DNA of 64,000 nt from Aerococcaceae bacterium DSM 111021 (GCA_020112395.1 JACCEK010000001.1:434001-498000); one strand, 5' to 3'. Counted from the first letter of the stretch, positions 26,299 through 36,296 are shown. Numbers and translations: made by a program. The notes: a model not told the origin generated them from the letters alone.

Positions 26299-28956
26299 CT
26301 ATGCTTCAGATAGAGTAGATATGATTGCTTCTGGTATTGCAGCAATCATATCAGGAATACCTGCAGGGTTTTTCCCTCCAGCTTGAGCCATCTGTGGACG
26401 GCCGCCACCACCACCGCCAATTAGATTCGCTAATGGTTTAATGATGTCTCCTGCTTTCGTTCCTTTTGCTATGGTCTCATCATCGACGAATACTAATAAC
26501 GTCGCTTTATCTTCTTGGTTCGAAACTGCAACTAAAACATTAGAAACTTGTTTTTCACGCCATACGTCACCTAATTGACGTAAACCGTCTACGGATTGAT
26601 TGTCTTGACTAACACTTACAAATGTTACGCCTTCAACTTCTTGTACGTCATTGAATAAGTTTCCAGATTCTTCTTGCAATAATTTTGCAGAAAGTGATTC
26701 AACCTTAGAATGAGCTTCTTTTAGCTCATCTTGTAATTGATTGATTCGAGGTAATAGTTGTTGAGCTTGCTTAACTTTTAATTCAGCTTGAACCGCTTGA
26801 AGCATTGATTCTTTTTCTTGGTAATATACAATTGCAGCTTGTCCTGTTAAAGCTTCAATACGTCGGATACCAGCGCCAATTCCTGATTCACTTACTAATT
26901 TGAATGTAGCAATATCATTTGTATTCGATACATGCGTTCCACCACATAGCTCAATTGATTCATTACCAATATTTACAACTCGAACGACATCACCGTATTT
27001 TTCACCAAATAGTGCCATTGCTCCTAAAGCTTTTGCTTCGTCGATAGACATTTCTGTAATATCCACATTTACTGCATTTTGAATAAAGTCATTTACATAC
27101 ATTTCGATTTGTTTTAATTCTTCATCAGTCACTTTACCAAAGTGCGAGAAGTCAAAACGTAAACGATCTGGACCAACATACGAACCAGCTTGGTTAGCAT
27201 GTTCTCCTAAAATAGTCTTAAGAGCTTGGTGTAATAGGTGAGTAGCCGTATGGTTTTGATTTGTTTTTAGACGTGTTTTGCTATTCACTACTAAGGTATA
27301 TGATTGTCCTTGATTCAGACGCATACTAATAGGTTTTACTTTATGCATATACTGACCATTAGGTGCTTTTTGGACATCATTCACTTGAGCAATTAATTCA
27401 TCACCATCATAGATGCCACCTGAATCAGCTACTTGTCCACCCATTTCTGCATAGAAAGGACTGCGATTAAAGAATACCCATGCTTCTTCATTGACTGGCA
27501 GATGGTCTAAGTTGTCTTCATCTTTAACGATTGCTTTAATTGTCGCGTCACTTGATAACTGACCATGCCCAACAAACTCAAAGTCAGTTGTCACAGCTTT
27601 TAAAGCCTCTGATTGCACTGACATACTATCTTCATTAGATCTTGCCGCTCTCGCACGCTCACGTTGTTTGTTCATCTCAACTTCAAAGCCTTCATTATCA
27701 ACAGTAAAATTGTTATCTAAAGCCATTTCTTCTGTCAATTCTAACGGGAAACCAAATGTATCGTATAATTGGAAAGCTTGTTTTCCAGATACGATTGTTT
27801 TTCCTTCTTCTGTCAATTGTGACAAGATGTTTTCTAATTGTAGTTCACCGTCTCCGATTGTTTCATGGAAACGTTCTTCTTCGTTCTTAATAACTGTTTG
27901 AACAAAATCAGCTTTCTCTACTAATTCTGAATAATAATCACCCATAATTTCTGTGATTGTTGGTACTAAATCACTTAAGAATAATGTCGTAATTCCCAAA
28001 CGACGACCATGCATAACACTACGACGGATTAAACGACGAATGATATAACCGCGCCCTTCGTTTGATGGCAATGCTCCGTCACTAATCGCAAATGCTACAG
28101 CACGAATATGGTCAGCTATTACTTTAAAGCTAACTTTTTTATCACTGGTTTCATTATATTTGATACCATCTGTTAACGTTTCAATGCGCTCGATAATTGG
28201 CATAAATAAATCAGTTTCAAAGTTTGTTGGAGTATCTTGAATAACTGAGACTAAACGCTCTAACCCCATACCAGTATCAACGTTTTTATGTGGTAATGGA
28301 ACATACGTATCGTCAGGCATATGGTTAAATTCAGAGAATACTAGGTTCCAAATTTCTAACCAACGCTCGTTTTCTCCTCCTGGATAGTTCTCTGGATCGT
28401 CTTGTGATAAATTATTGTATTCTTCACCACGATCATAAAAAATCTCCGTATCAGGTCCACATGGTCCAGCTCCGATATCCCAAAAGTTATCCTCTACTGG
28501 AACCAAGTGTGAGCTGTCAAAATTAGGAATAGCTTCCCATAGTTCTTTAGATTCTAAATCTTCTGGATAGTAAGTCACATATAACTTCTCTGGTTCGAAC
28601 CCTAGCCATTTGTCACTTGTTAAAAACTCCCATGCCCATTCGATAGCTTCTTCTTTGAAGTAATCTCCAATAGAAAAGTTACCTAACATTTCGAATAAAG
28701 TATGGTGTCTTGCTGTGACTCCTACATTTTCAATGTCATTGGTACGGATACTTTTTTGAGAATTGGTAATTCTTGGATTTTCTGGTGTTTCAGTTCCATC
28801 AAAATATTTTTTTAGAGTTGCTACACCAGAGTTAATCCATAATAAAGTGGGATCGTTTACTGGAATTAATGATGCACTAGGACGTACACCGTGGCCTTTG
28901 TCTTTAAAATATGTTAAAAATAAATCTCTAATCTCTGTACTTGTCAATTGTTTCAT
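26299..28956 (-). CDS. alaS: Alanyl-tRNA synthetase
   Basis: Class II synthetase charging tRNA-Ala, with editing. The 885-residue product has the catalytic start TSTEIRDLFLTYFKDKGH, motif-2 region MLGNFSIGDYFKEEAI, ENERWLEIWNLVFSEFN, the editing-site zinc motifs HTATHLLHQAL and CGGTHVSN, and the C-terminal GGGGGGRPQMAQAGG C-Ala signature. Leader upstream is a T-box, so expression rises when tRNA-Ala is uncharged. Ribosome binding site GGGAGTG. Downstream lie the structured element and ireB-ruvX-yrzB. Confidence 0.98.
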   Translation of the reverse strand: MKQLTSTEIRDLFLTYFKDKGHGVRPSASLIPVNDPTLLWINSGVATLKKYFDGTETPENPRITNSQKSIRTNDIENVGVTARHHTLFEMLGNFSIGDYFKEEAIEWAWEFLTSDKWLGFEPEKLYVTYYPEDLESKELWEAIPNFDSSHLVPVEDNFWDIGAGPCGPDTEIFYDRGEEYNNLSQDDPENYPGGENERWLEIWNLVFSEFNHMPDDTYVPLPHKNVDTGMGLERLVSVIQDTPTNFETDLFMPIIERIETLTDGIKYNETSDKKVSFKVIADHIRAVAFAISDGALPSNEGRGYIIRRLIRRSVMHGRRLGITTLFLSDLVPTITEIMGDYYSELVEKADFVQTVIKNEEERFHETIGDGELQLENILSQLTEEGKTIVSGKQAFQLYDTFGFPLELTEEMALDNNFTVDNEGFEVEMNKQRERARAARSNEDSMSVQSEALKAVTTDFEFVGHGQLSSDATIKAIVKDEDNLDHLPVNEEAWVFFNRSPFYAEMGGQVADSGGIYDGDELIAQVNDVQKAPNGQYMHKVKPISMRLNQGQSYTLVVNSKTRLKTNQNHTATHLLHQALKTILGEHANQAGSYVGPDRLRFDFSHFGKVTDEELKQIEMYVNDFIQNAVNVDITEMSIDEAKALGAMALFGEKYGDVVRVVNIGNESIELCGGTHVSNTNDIATFKLVSESGIGAGIRRIEALTGQAAIVYYQEKESMLQAVQAELKVKQAQQLLPRINQLQDELKEAHSKVESLSAKLLQEESGNLFNDVQEVEGVTFVSVSQDNQSVDGLRQLGDVWREKQVSNVLVAVSNQEDKATLLVFVDDETIAKGTKAGDIIKPLANLIGGGGGGRPQMAQAGGKNPAGIPDMIAAIPEAIISTLSEA

Positions 28957-28971
28957 CTAATCACTCCCTAA

Positions 28972-29172
28972 AATAATAAAAGAGCCGTTATATGCAAGGG
29001 CGACAATCGCGGTACCACCTCGCTTATAACAACTCAAGTTCTTATATCTCAATTGCCGTTAACGCCGACTTACGCTAATTTTTCAATTAGATTTACATGA
29101 GGAGCATCAAACTTGTCGTTTCTTCCACCAACCGAAACGTCTCTGTATTTAAGTGTGATATAGTCTCAAATC
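28972..29172 (-). promoter_or_regulatory. T-box leader of alaS
   Basis: Minus strand. The antiterminator signature GGTGGTACCGCG lies at 29008-29019. The terminator pairs GAGTTGTTATA (29025-29035) with TATAACGGCTC (28982-28992), then TTTTATTATTT. A stem-I region upstream carries a GCT alanine triplet (29103-29105) that may be the specifier; this last point is inference. Uncharged tRNA-Ala would stabilise the antiterminator. Confidence 0.92.
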
Positions 29173-29178
29173 GCTTAT

Positions 29179-29208
29179 ATTATACATAATTAGTCTATTT
29201 AATGTCAA
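29179..29208 (-). promoter_or_regulatory. Promoter of alaS
   Basis: Minus strand TTGACA (29208-29203), 18-bp spacer, TATAAT (29184-29179), directly upstream of the T-box. Confidence 0.88.
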
Positions 29209-29236
29209 CTATAAGTAGACTGTATTCGACGTTTAC

Positions 29237-30040
29237 TTAATAAAAATATTTATCTATGACTTGAACGATACCATCTTCGTCATTCGTTCCGGTTATATCG
29301 TCAGCAATACTCTTAAGATAATCAGATGCATTCCCCATTGCAACACCGACTCCTGCTATTTCAATCATTGGTGCGTCGTTATTACCATCGCCTACAGCAA
29401 CTACTTCGCTGATATCAACACCCATATGATCACAAAGTCGTTGTAAACTCAGACCTTTAGACACATCTTTATGCATAAATTCTAAGAAATAATTTTTAGA
29501 TGTTGCAGCATTTGTAGCTTGTCCGAATTTCCCTTTTAATTCATCGTTATGTTTTGCGACAATCTCAGGATCGCCAACTGCAATGAACTTCAAATCTTCT
29601 TTTTCAAGATTATTTGCATACTCGCTGTCGTAAATTGTTTCTAATCCAGTTAATTCTCCTTCAATGTGACTATAATCATTTTCTTTACTTAGATAAACTT
29701 CATTATCGCCGTAGGCAATCAATGCTAAACCAGTATCATGGATATACTGAACAAGTGATTTCTGCTCTTTTAACTCCATGCGTTGACTGAATAGTTCTTC
29801 ACCACTTTCCATATTCGTTACTACTGCTCCGTTAAAAGATACAGCATAAGATTTATATTGGTTTAATAACAGTTCTTCAGCTTTTTCAACAGCAGATTTT
29901 GTTGGTCTACCCGTCGCTAATACTAATATAAAGCCATCCTCTTGGAATTTCATTAATTTTTCTTTAGTTACAGAACTCATTTCGTGATTACTATTTAATA
30001 AAGTATCATCAATATCTAAGACAAGCATTTTGTATGACAT
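29237..30040 (-). CDS. Cof-type HAD-IIB phosphatase
   Basis: Haloacid-dehalogenase superfamily phosphatase of the Cof/YidA group, acting on sugar phosphates or cofactor phosphates in the cytosol. 267 residues with motif I LVLDIDDTLLNSN (nucleophile Asp), motif II ATGRP, the type IIB cap, and motif IV VVAVGDGNNDAPMIEIAGVGVAMGNA. Substrate cannot be derived. Single gene, with alaS behind and a divergent lipid kinase ahead. Confidence 0.93.
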   Translation of the reverse strand: MSYKMLVLDIDDTLLNSNHEMSSVTKEKLMKFQEDGFILVLATGRPTKSAVEKAEELLLNQYKSYAVSFNGAVVTNMESGEELFSQRMELKEQKSLVQYIHDTGLALIAYGDNEVYLSKENDYSHIEGELTGLETIYDSEYANNLEKEDLKFIAVGDPEIVAKHNDELKGKFGQATNAATSKNYFLEFMHKDVSKGLSLQRLCDHMGVDISEVVAVGDGNNDAPMIEIAGVGVAMGNASDYLKSIADDITGTNDEDGIVQVIDKYFY

Positions 30041-30200
30041 AAATACACTCCTTAATTAATCTCTTTATTTAACTCCCCTATAAAGTAACAAATAATAGTT
30101 TACTCTCTTTTATCAAGTTAAATCAGACATATTGTACCATATTTTATGCTCTTTAATGAGAATATAACAAATTTTATCATTTAATTTTTACATAAACCCT

Positions 30201-30230
30201 ATTGTCAAAACGATGACAAAATATGACAAT
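30201..30230. promoter_or_regulatory. Operator-like inverted repeat
   Basis: ATTGTCA (30201-30207), TGACAA (30214-30219) and TGACAAT (30224-30230) form overlapping inverted repeats between the divergent Cof and lipid-kinase genes, about 35 bp upstream of a TATAAT (30265-30270) for the kinase. A regulator site is plausible; no known regulator is assigned. Confidence 0.4.
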
Positions 30231-30308
30231 AGAACTACTTCTTTATTAAAGCTTGAACTTTCAGTATAATCAAAAATAGATATTTAAATAGAAATAATGA
30301 GGTGTCCT

Positions 30309-31253
30309 ATGACAAATCGTGTACATATAATTTGCCATCCTGAAGCTGGCGGAGGAAATGGCAAAATCGTATTAAAAAAACTTCATGCTGAATTAGATAG
30401 TTTTCAAATGGAATATATAACTTATCTAACTGATTATTCAACTCACGCTGAAATTTTAACTGAACAATTAGTCAACCGTGGTCATAAAGAATATGACTCA
30501 TACTTAATGGTTGTCGGTGGAGACGGTACATTGCATGAAGTGGTTCAATCTTTATTAAAGAATAATAAACTTATTCCCGTTACGTTTATTCCGGCTGGAA
30601 CGGGTAATGATTTTTACAGAAACTGGCAAAAAAACCACTCAATTAGAGAGATTATTGAAACGATGTTATTCTCTGATTCACCAGTATCAATCCCAATTTT
30701 CACTTATAAAAATCTCATCACTGAGCGTCAAGGTCTTATTTTAAATAACATGGGATATGGATTTGATGCTGAGGCAAATTTCCGTGCGCAGAATCTTTTA
30801 GATAACTCCTTTCTGAATAAATTTGGTCTTAGAAAACTATCTTACTTAATTGGTCTACTAGTTAGCTTACCTAATATTCGTCATTTTGACGTCTCTGGTG
30901 AAATCGATAATCATCAATTTCATTATAATGATGTCAGCTTAGCTACGATTATGAATTCGCCGACATTAGGCGGTGGGATTAACATTGACCAACTTACAAA
31001 GCCAGAAAATAATGAAATAGCTCTTGTAATATATCACGAAATAAAATGGTCTTCGATATTCGATATATTAGCTAAAGTGTTAGTCACTAACAAAACGTAT
31101 GAATCTAAAAATATTGACCGCTTTACTGGTCAGAATCTTAGATTAAGCATTACTGATCCAATAAGGGGTCACGTAGATGGAGAGGTGATACCTGAAATGC
31201 CTGTTAATATTGAGGTAACCTTATCATCTTATCCATTTTATTTACCTAAATAA
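30309..31253 (+). CDS. Diacylglycerol/lipid kinase family protein (DgkB/BmrU/YegS-like)
   Basis: Soluble lipid kinase family, in Gram-positives mostly returning diacylglycerol from lipoteichoic acid synthesis to phosphatidic acid. 314 residues, DAGK catalytic signature VVGGDGTLHEVVQSL near residue 77 and FIPAGTGNDFYRNW; C-terminal RLSITDPIRGHVDGE. The ATG at 30309 is chosen because TGAGGTG is five bases upstream; an earlier in-frame ATG lies in front of that site. dsdA follows 21 bp downstream in the same operon, a link without obvious metabolic reason. Confidence 0.88.
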   Translation: MTNRVHIICHPEAGGGNGKIVLKKLHAELDSFQMEYITYLTDYSTHAEILTEQLVNRGHKEYDSYLMVVGGDGTLHEVVQSLLKNNKLIPVTFIPAGTGNDFYRNWQKNHSIREIIETMLFSDSPVSIPIFTYKNLITERQGLILNNMGYGFDAEANFRAQNLLDNSFLNKFGLRKLSYLIGLLVSLPNIRHFDVSGEIDNHQFHYNDVSLATIMNSPTLGGGINIDQLTKPENNEIALVIYHEIKWSSIFDILAKVLVTNKTYESKNIDRFTGQNLRLSITDPIRGHVDGEVIPEMPVNIEVTLSSYPFYLPK

Positions 31254-31274
31254 AAGGAGTTGGATTTAAAAGTT

Positions 31275-32621
31275 ATGAACGAAATTTTACAAAATAAATG
31301 GTTAGATACAAATCTGATTAAAGATATCCAAGCAACACAACCTGTCTTTTGGGAGAATGAACTTAAGATTCCGTTTGATGAAGCGGTTGAAAAGGTAGAA
31401 TATTCAAAAAAAGATGTTGATAAAGCTGAGGCACGTTTAAAACGGTTTGCTCCTTTCATTAGCAAAGCTTTCCCTGAAACAGCTATTAATAATGGTTTGA
31501 TTGAATCAAACTTTACTGAAATTAATACAATGAAAGAGTTCATAGAAGATACATATGACATAAATATTAGTGGGAAACTACTATTAAAACGTGATGATAC
31601 ATTGCCAATTGCTGGTACAATTAAAGCTCGTGGTGCCATCTATGAAGTATTAAAACATGCTGAAAATCTTGCTTTAGAAAACGGCTTACTTGAGTCAACT
31701 AAGGACAATTATGAGCAGTTCTTAAATGAAGAATTCAATGATTTTTTTAGCCAACATAAAATCATGGTTGGAACGACAGGTAATTTAGGTATCAGTGTCG
31801 GTGTCATGGGTGCGAAATTAGGCTTTAATGTAACTGTTCATATGTCTACTGAAGCTAAGCAATGGAAAAAAGATTTACTACGCTCTAGGGGTGTGAATGT
31901 CGTTGAACATCAAACTAACTTTACAGAAGCAGTCACTCAAGGTAGAGCTGAATCTCAAAATGATCCATCATACTTTGTCGATGATGAACATTCTATTGAA
32001 TTATTCTTTGGCTACACAGTTGCTGGGAATCGATTAGCCAAACAACTAGAAGATGCAAATATCAAAGTAGATTCTGAGCATCCCCTGTTTGTGTATTTAC
32101 CTTGTGGGATTGGCGGAAGTCCTGGTGGTATTAGTTTTGGTCTTAAACAAATTTATGGAGATAATGTTCACTGTATTTTTGCAGAGCCAACTCAAATGCC
32201 TTCTATGCTATTAGGTTTGGCTACGCGAGAATTTGATGGTGTTACTGTTGATGACTTTGGTATTGAATCACGAACAATAATGGATGGCTTAGCCGTCCCT
32301 CGAACATCTGGGCTTATCTCACGCATAATGCAATATTACTTTGATGGTGGCTACACTATTACTGAGCATGAGTCGATGCGTTTATTAGCCAAAATGATTG
32401 ATTTAGAAGCTATTTCTTTAGAACCTGCTGCATTAGCTGGTGTTGTCGGTGTAGCTCGAATGCTAACGACAGAATCTGGTCAAGAATTTTTAACTAAGCA
32501 TCAACTCCATTCTAAATTGGAGAATGCTACACATATCGCTTGGGCCACAGGCGGCAGTATGGTTCCGGATGTTGATATGCAAGCTTTCTATTTACAAGGT
32601 AAGGATGTAGACAATATCTAA
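31275..32621 (+). CDS. dsdA: D-serine ammonia-lyase
   Basis: PLP enzyme deaminating D-serine to pyruvate and ammonia. Visible: LPIAGTIKARGAIYEVL with the PLP lysine, GTTGNLGISVGVMGAKLGF for phosphate binding, VYLPCGIGGSPGGISFGLK, and HIAWATGGSMVPD near the end. Length (448) fits the family. An in-frame TTG at 31260 directly abuts AAAAGGAG, so the ATG at 31275 is preferred but not certain. No dsdX or dsdC gene nearby, unlike enteric bacteria; the enzyme may protect against D-serine or use it as a nutrient (inference). Confidence 0.93.
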   Translation: MNEILQNKWLDTNLIKDIQATQPVFWENELKIPFDEAVEKVEYSKKDVDKAEARLKRFAPFISKAFPETAINNGLIESNFTEINTMKEFIEDTYDINISGKLLLKRDDTLPIAGTIKARGAIYEVLKHAENLALENGLLESTKDNYEQFLNEEFNDFFSQHKIMVGTTGNLGISVGVMGAKLGFNVTVHMSTEAKQWKKDLLRSRGVNVVEHQTNFTEAVTQGRAESQNDPSYFVDDEHSIELFFGYTVAGNRLAKQLEDANIKVDSEHPLFVYLPCGIGGSPGGISFGLKQIYGDNVHCIFAEPTQMPSMLLGLATREFDGVTVDDFGIESRTIMDGLAVPRTSGLISRIMQYYFDGGYTITEHESMRLLAKMIDLEAISLEPAALAGVVGVARMLTTESGQEFLTKHQLHSKLENATHIAWATGGSMVPDVDMQAFYLQGKDVDNI

Positions 32622-32629
32622 TTAGAATT

Positions 32630-32673
32630 AAATCCCATAAGGCATTCATTTATTTGATTATCTTATGGGATTT
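32630..32673 (+). terminator. Terminator of dsdA
   Basis: AAATCCCATAAG / CTTATGGGATTT stem followed by ATTTTTATTT. Confidence 0.8.
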
Positions 32674-32703
32674 ATTTTTATTTCCATAGATTATCGTATT
32701 TAT

Positions 32704-32732
32704 TTGCCATTTAAAACTTATAGCCATATAAT
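32704..32732 (+). promoter_or_regulatory. Promoter of the secreted-protein gene
   Basis: TTGCCA (32704-32709), 17-bp spacer, TATAAT (32727-32732), 28 bp upstream of the start codon. Confidence 0.82.
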
Positions 32733-32759
32733 TTAATTAACAAATAGGAGGCGTTTTAA

Positions 32760-33593
32760 ATGAGAAAGTTTTTGAAATACATTATTACTAGTGGTCTTTT
32801 ACTTTCTTCAATATCATTAACTGGTGTTGAAGTCAGCGCAGTGGAAAGTATCGATGAAGCGAATGGTGTACGTGATTCATTGTATGAAACTATAGGAAGT
32901 CAGACAGAAATTGGTAATTCTGAAGAAATTATAGATACCTTAGCTTCTTCATTTGATGAAAAGAATAAAGACTTTAAATCAGGTAAATCGTTCACTTTCA
33001 TGTTGTTTCAAGCTGGCCCAGAGGAATCTTCTGTACTTGCAGATGCTGAAGTCAATTATGATGACCAACAAGCTTTGAATGATATCATTGCACTATTCGA
33101 ATCAAATAGTGGTACAGGTTCAACATCTCAGGAAGTAGCATATTCTAAGAACTATGACCCTTACTTAATTTATACAACTGAATCCGAAGATTCTGATTGG
33201 ATAGAACAAGAATTTCCTAATCCTGATGAATTCACAATGAACCCCGATTACTTTGGATTAGTTGGTGGTGTTAGTAGTATATTCGAAAATGCCCAAAATA
33301 AAGACTTCGATTACGCTATTTATGAAACAGATTCAACATATTTATTTTACTCAGAAGATACAAATTTAAGTGTGATGGATGCCTTTGGAGCTGAATACAG
33401 CTTGGAATTAGATAATGTTACTGAAGAGGATTTGTCAAAAGAGGTTATTATTTCATTAGATAAGGATAGCTTATTTTTAAATTCTGTATATTTTAATATG
33501 GAAGGCGTTGTGAATGTTGAAATTCATACTGTCGTGGATAATCACGGTGAGTATGATGTCGATCATTTCGAAACTTTTATCGAAAGTTTATAA
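32760..33593 (+). CDS. Secreted acidic protein of unknown function
   Basis: Not recognised. 277 residues with a clear signal peptide: MRKFLKYIITSGLLLSSIS, then cleavage probably after VSA at about residue 27. The mature part is very acidic (many Glu/Asp/Ser) with few aromatic-hydrophobic runs, so an extracellular, possibly surface-associated role is suggested by composition only. No LPXTG or lipobox. Strong promoter, AGGAGG site and own terminator: an independently expressed single gene. Confidence 0.8.
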   Translation: MRKFLKYIITSGLLLSSISLTGVEVSAVESIDEANGVRDSLYETIGSQTEIGNSEEIIDTLASSFDEKNKDFKSGKSFTFMLFQAGPEESSVLADAEVNYDDQQALNDIIALFESNSGTGSTSQEVAYSKNYDPYLIYTTESEDSDWIEQEFPNPDEFTMNPDYFGLVGGVSSIFENAQNKDFDYAIYETDSTYLFYSEDTNLSVMDAFGAEYSLELDNVTEEDLSKEVIISLDKDSLFLNSVYFNMEGVVNVEIHTVVDNHGEYDVDHFETFIESL

Positions 33594-33600
33594 TTTAATA

Positions 33601-33646
33601 AAAAAGCGAGAAAACTAGTTACAATAAACTAGTTTTCTCGCTTTTT
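33601..33646. terminator. Bidirectional terminator between secreted protein and recD2
   Basis: Perfect 20-bp stem AAAAAGCGAGAAAACTAGTT with six-base loop, U-runs on both sides, between convergent genes. Confidence 0.93.
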
Positions 33647-33647
33647 A

Positions 33648-36128
33648 TCATTTTAATGAATCCATGAAATCGTAAGGTGTGACCCCTTCCATGTTTATCA
33701 TTGGATCAATCTGATTTATGGTAGCTTCGTTTAGTTTTAACTCTAATTCTTCTTCTTCTTCTTCTTCGGCTATCTTTACTTTTTCTACAGAAGATATCTC
33801 TGACTCTTTTTCAGACTGGTCAGGCAGCTCTGATATATCGCGTTTCTCTTCTTCATCACTTTCAGGCTCTTCACTATCTTCTTCATCAAACTGAACCTTC
33901 AATAAGTCACGTAAAAATGTCCTGCGTGGTTCTTTTTGACTCGTTACTGCTTTGTAGAAACTATCTGGATTCCCTATCATAATCAAACTAGACTGTGCTC
34001 GCGTGATTGCGGTGTATAAGATATCTTTTTGAAGCAATCTAGAGAACATGTCTACAAGTGGCAGTATGACAAGTGGGTATTCGCTTCCCTGTGCTTTATG
34101 GATAGATGTACAATATGCCAAAGTTAATTGATCTAAATCCGACTTTTTATAGATAAGTTCAGCATTATCAAAAGAGACCGTAATTTCTTCAACTTTTGAA
34201 TCAGTTTCTTTTTTAAAATGAATGGATTCAATTCTACCTATGTCTCCATTATAAACGCCATCTTCTGAATTATTTATTAATTGTAAGACTTTATCCCCTA
34301 CTCTAAACACTGTATCAAAATGATTTATCTCGCGTTTTCTAGGTTGAGGTGGATTCAATAATTCTTGTAGTAATGTATTTAGTGCATTGATTCCGGCAGG
34401 TCCTTTATACATTGGTGCTAAAACTTGCAAGTTTGTCGCATCAAATCCTTTTTTCTTTGCCGCAACTATAATCTGCTTTACGACGTGGCCAATTTGTTGA
34501 CTTGGTGATTGTATAAATGAACGATCATGTTGTTTCATTAAAAAATCTTCCGGCAATTGACCTTGACGAATTGTGTGAGCTAGTTTAATAATCGTACTAT
34601 CTTGAGCTTGACGATATATTTTTTCCAGCCGAAGAACGGGTAATACATCCGATTCAATCAAATCACTAAAAACTTTTCCAGGGCCAACTGATGGTAACTG
34701 ATCTTTATCCCCTACAAAAACAACTTGAAGATGATACGGTATCGCTTGAACAAGCCAATTCATCAACCAAGTATCCACCATGGACATTTCATCAACAATT
34801 AACAAAGATCCTTCTAGCTCTGTCGCATGAAACTCGTCTACTTGTGAATCACGATTAAACCCAATTAATCGATGGATTGTAGATGCAGGCAGGCCGGTTG
34901 TTTCTTGCATACGTTTAGCTGCTCGTCCTGTTGGTGCTGCGAGTAAAACAGGATTTTCATCTACTTTCTTCATTGCTTGGTCCAAATCATAATCGTGTAA
35001 GATAGAATGTAGTAGAATAACACCTTTAATTAAGGTCGTTTTCCCCGTACCGGGACCTCCAGTAATCACTGATATTGGTGATTGTATTGACGTCTTTAAA
35101 GCTTTTTGTTGACTCTCATCATATTTAATTCCACTTATCTTAATGACTTCTTCAATAGCTTCATCTATCTCGTCTTCTTCAAAACGTTCAATTTGTTCAT
35201 ATTGATAGTAATTATCGATTTTTTTTACGATATTAAGTTCTGCAAAGTATAAACTTGGAATCATCAAGTTATCGACTAAGCGCATTAGCTGTTCGTTTGT
35301 TACGGCTAATTCCACTGCTTTTTCTAATAATTCATCGGAAATTAAGAAGCGTCGACTCGATTCTAACAACTTCCGACCATTGCGTTTAGCAACTTCTTCT
35401 GGAACGTATGTATCCCCATCACTATTTGATAATTCAGATACAGATATATATATACCAGCGACAATTCGATTAATATCTTCAGCATCGAAGTCTAATTGCT
35501 CTGCTAATTGATCTGCTTTATTGAACCCAATCCCCTCAATATCTTCAATTAATTTGTATGGATTCTCTTTAATTATAGTAATTGTTTCGCTTTCATATGC
35601 ACGATATATTTTATCAGATAGAGCTGGTCCAAATCCCCATTCACTTAATTGCATAAAGATACGTTCAGTTCCTTGATGACGTAAAAGGCTATCACGTAAA
35701 TCTTCTGCTTTAACTTTGGATAAGCCGTTTACGTTAGCCAAGGCATTCGAATCCGATATTATTGTATCAATCGCGTCTTGTCCTAACTCATCAACAATCC
35801 GTTCTGCTAAAACTTTTCCAACCCCTTTGAATCGGCTACTAGACAAATACTCTATCAACCCTTCATAGGATGTTGGTGCTTTTTGTTGGTATCTTGTGAC
35901 TGCAAATTGTTCTCCATATTTTGGGTGATTGGTTAACTTACCAAAAAACTGGTATTCAGTATCGAGATGAAGTGAAGCAAACATTCCAGTAATAACCAAC
36001 TCGTCTCCTAATAATAAGTCCGTCTCATCTAAATCGACACTTATTCTTACTACTTTATAGAAATTCGATGGATTCTCAAAATAGATCGCCTCTACGACAC
36101 CTACGACTAATTCCTCATCTTGTGACAT
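33648..36128 (-). CDS. recD2: ATP-dependent RecD-like DNA helicase RecD2
   Basis: 5'-3' SF1B helicase not associated with RecBC; in Bacillus it acts in replication-fork progression and repair. 826 residues: N-terminal OB and helix-hairpin-helix region (KGVGKVLAERIVDEL, ANVNGLSKVKAE), Walker A ITGGPGTGKTTLIKG near residue 355, Walker B LLIVDEMSMVD, FVGDKDQLPSVGPGKV, and C-terminal UvrD-like motif LAYCTSIHKAQGSEYPLV with ITRAQ. The last ~80 residues are acidic repeats of Glu/Asp. No obvious operon partner; about 200 bp with two hairpins separates it from mnmA. Confidence 0.95.
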   Translation of the reverse strand: MSQDEELVVGVVEAIYFENPSNFYKVVRISVDLDETDLLLGDELVITGMFASLHLDTEYQFFGKLTNHPKYGEQFAVTRYQQKAPTSYEGLIEYLSSSRFKGVGKVLAERIVDELGQDAIDTIISDSNALANVNGLSKVKAEDLRDSLLRHQGTERIFMQLSEWGFGPALSDKIYRAYESETITIIKENPYKLIEDIEGIGFNKADQLAEQLDFDAEDINRIVAGIYISVSELSNSDGDTYVPEEVAKRNGRKLLESSRRFLISDELLEKAVELAVTNEQLMRLVDNLMIPSLYFAELNIVKKIDNYYQYEQIERFEEDEIDEAIEEVIKISGIKYDESQQKALKTSIQSPISVITGGPGTGKTTLIKGVILLHSILHDYDLDQAMKKVDENPVLLAAPTGRAAKRMQETTGLPASTIHRLIGFNRDSQVDEFHATELEGSLLIVDEMSMVDTWLMNWLVQAIPYHLQVVFVGDKDQLPSVGPGKVFSDLIESDVLPVLRLEKIYRQAQDSTIIKLAHTIRQGQLPEDFLMKQHDRSFIQSPSQQIGHVVKQIIVAAKKKGFDATNLQVLAPMYKGPAGINALNTLLQELLNPPQPRKREINHFDTVFRVGDKVLQLINNSEDGVYNGDIGRIESIHFKKETDSKVEEITVSFDNAELIYKKSDLDQLTLAYCTSIHKAQGSEYPLVILPLVDMFSRLLQKDILYTAITRAQSSLIMIGNPDSFYKAVTSQKEPRRTFLRDLLKVQFDEEDSEEPESDEEEKRDISELPDQSEKESEISSVEKVKIAEEEEEEELELKLNEATINQIDPMINMEGVTPYDFMDSLK

Positions 36129-36241
36129 TCACTTCACCTCCCATTTATTTTTCTAACTAATGTATCATATCATAATTGAAACACGTTTTTAAATCTGTTT
36201 CTCGAGTATATAACTTCTTTTTAAAGGTTACACCGATTCCG

Positions 36242-36294
36242 TTTTGTTTAAGTGGAACAATTTAAATATATTATTCACCCTGTACCACTTAAAC
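36242..36294. repeat. Long inverted repeat between mnmA terminator and recD2
   Basis: GTTTAAGTGG (36246-36255) and CCACTTAAAC (36285-36294) pair over 10 bp, and 13 of 14 bp when AACA/TGTA are included, around a 24-29 bp AT-rich spacer. It lies upstream of recD2, separate from the mnmA terminator, and has no U-run; an operator or structured leader is possible. Confidence 0.5.
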
Positions 36295-36296
36295 GC

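Noticed and set aside
31260-31275. TTG at 31260 as dsdA start
   Set aside because: It directly abuts the ribosome binding site; ATG 31275 gives the family-like start.
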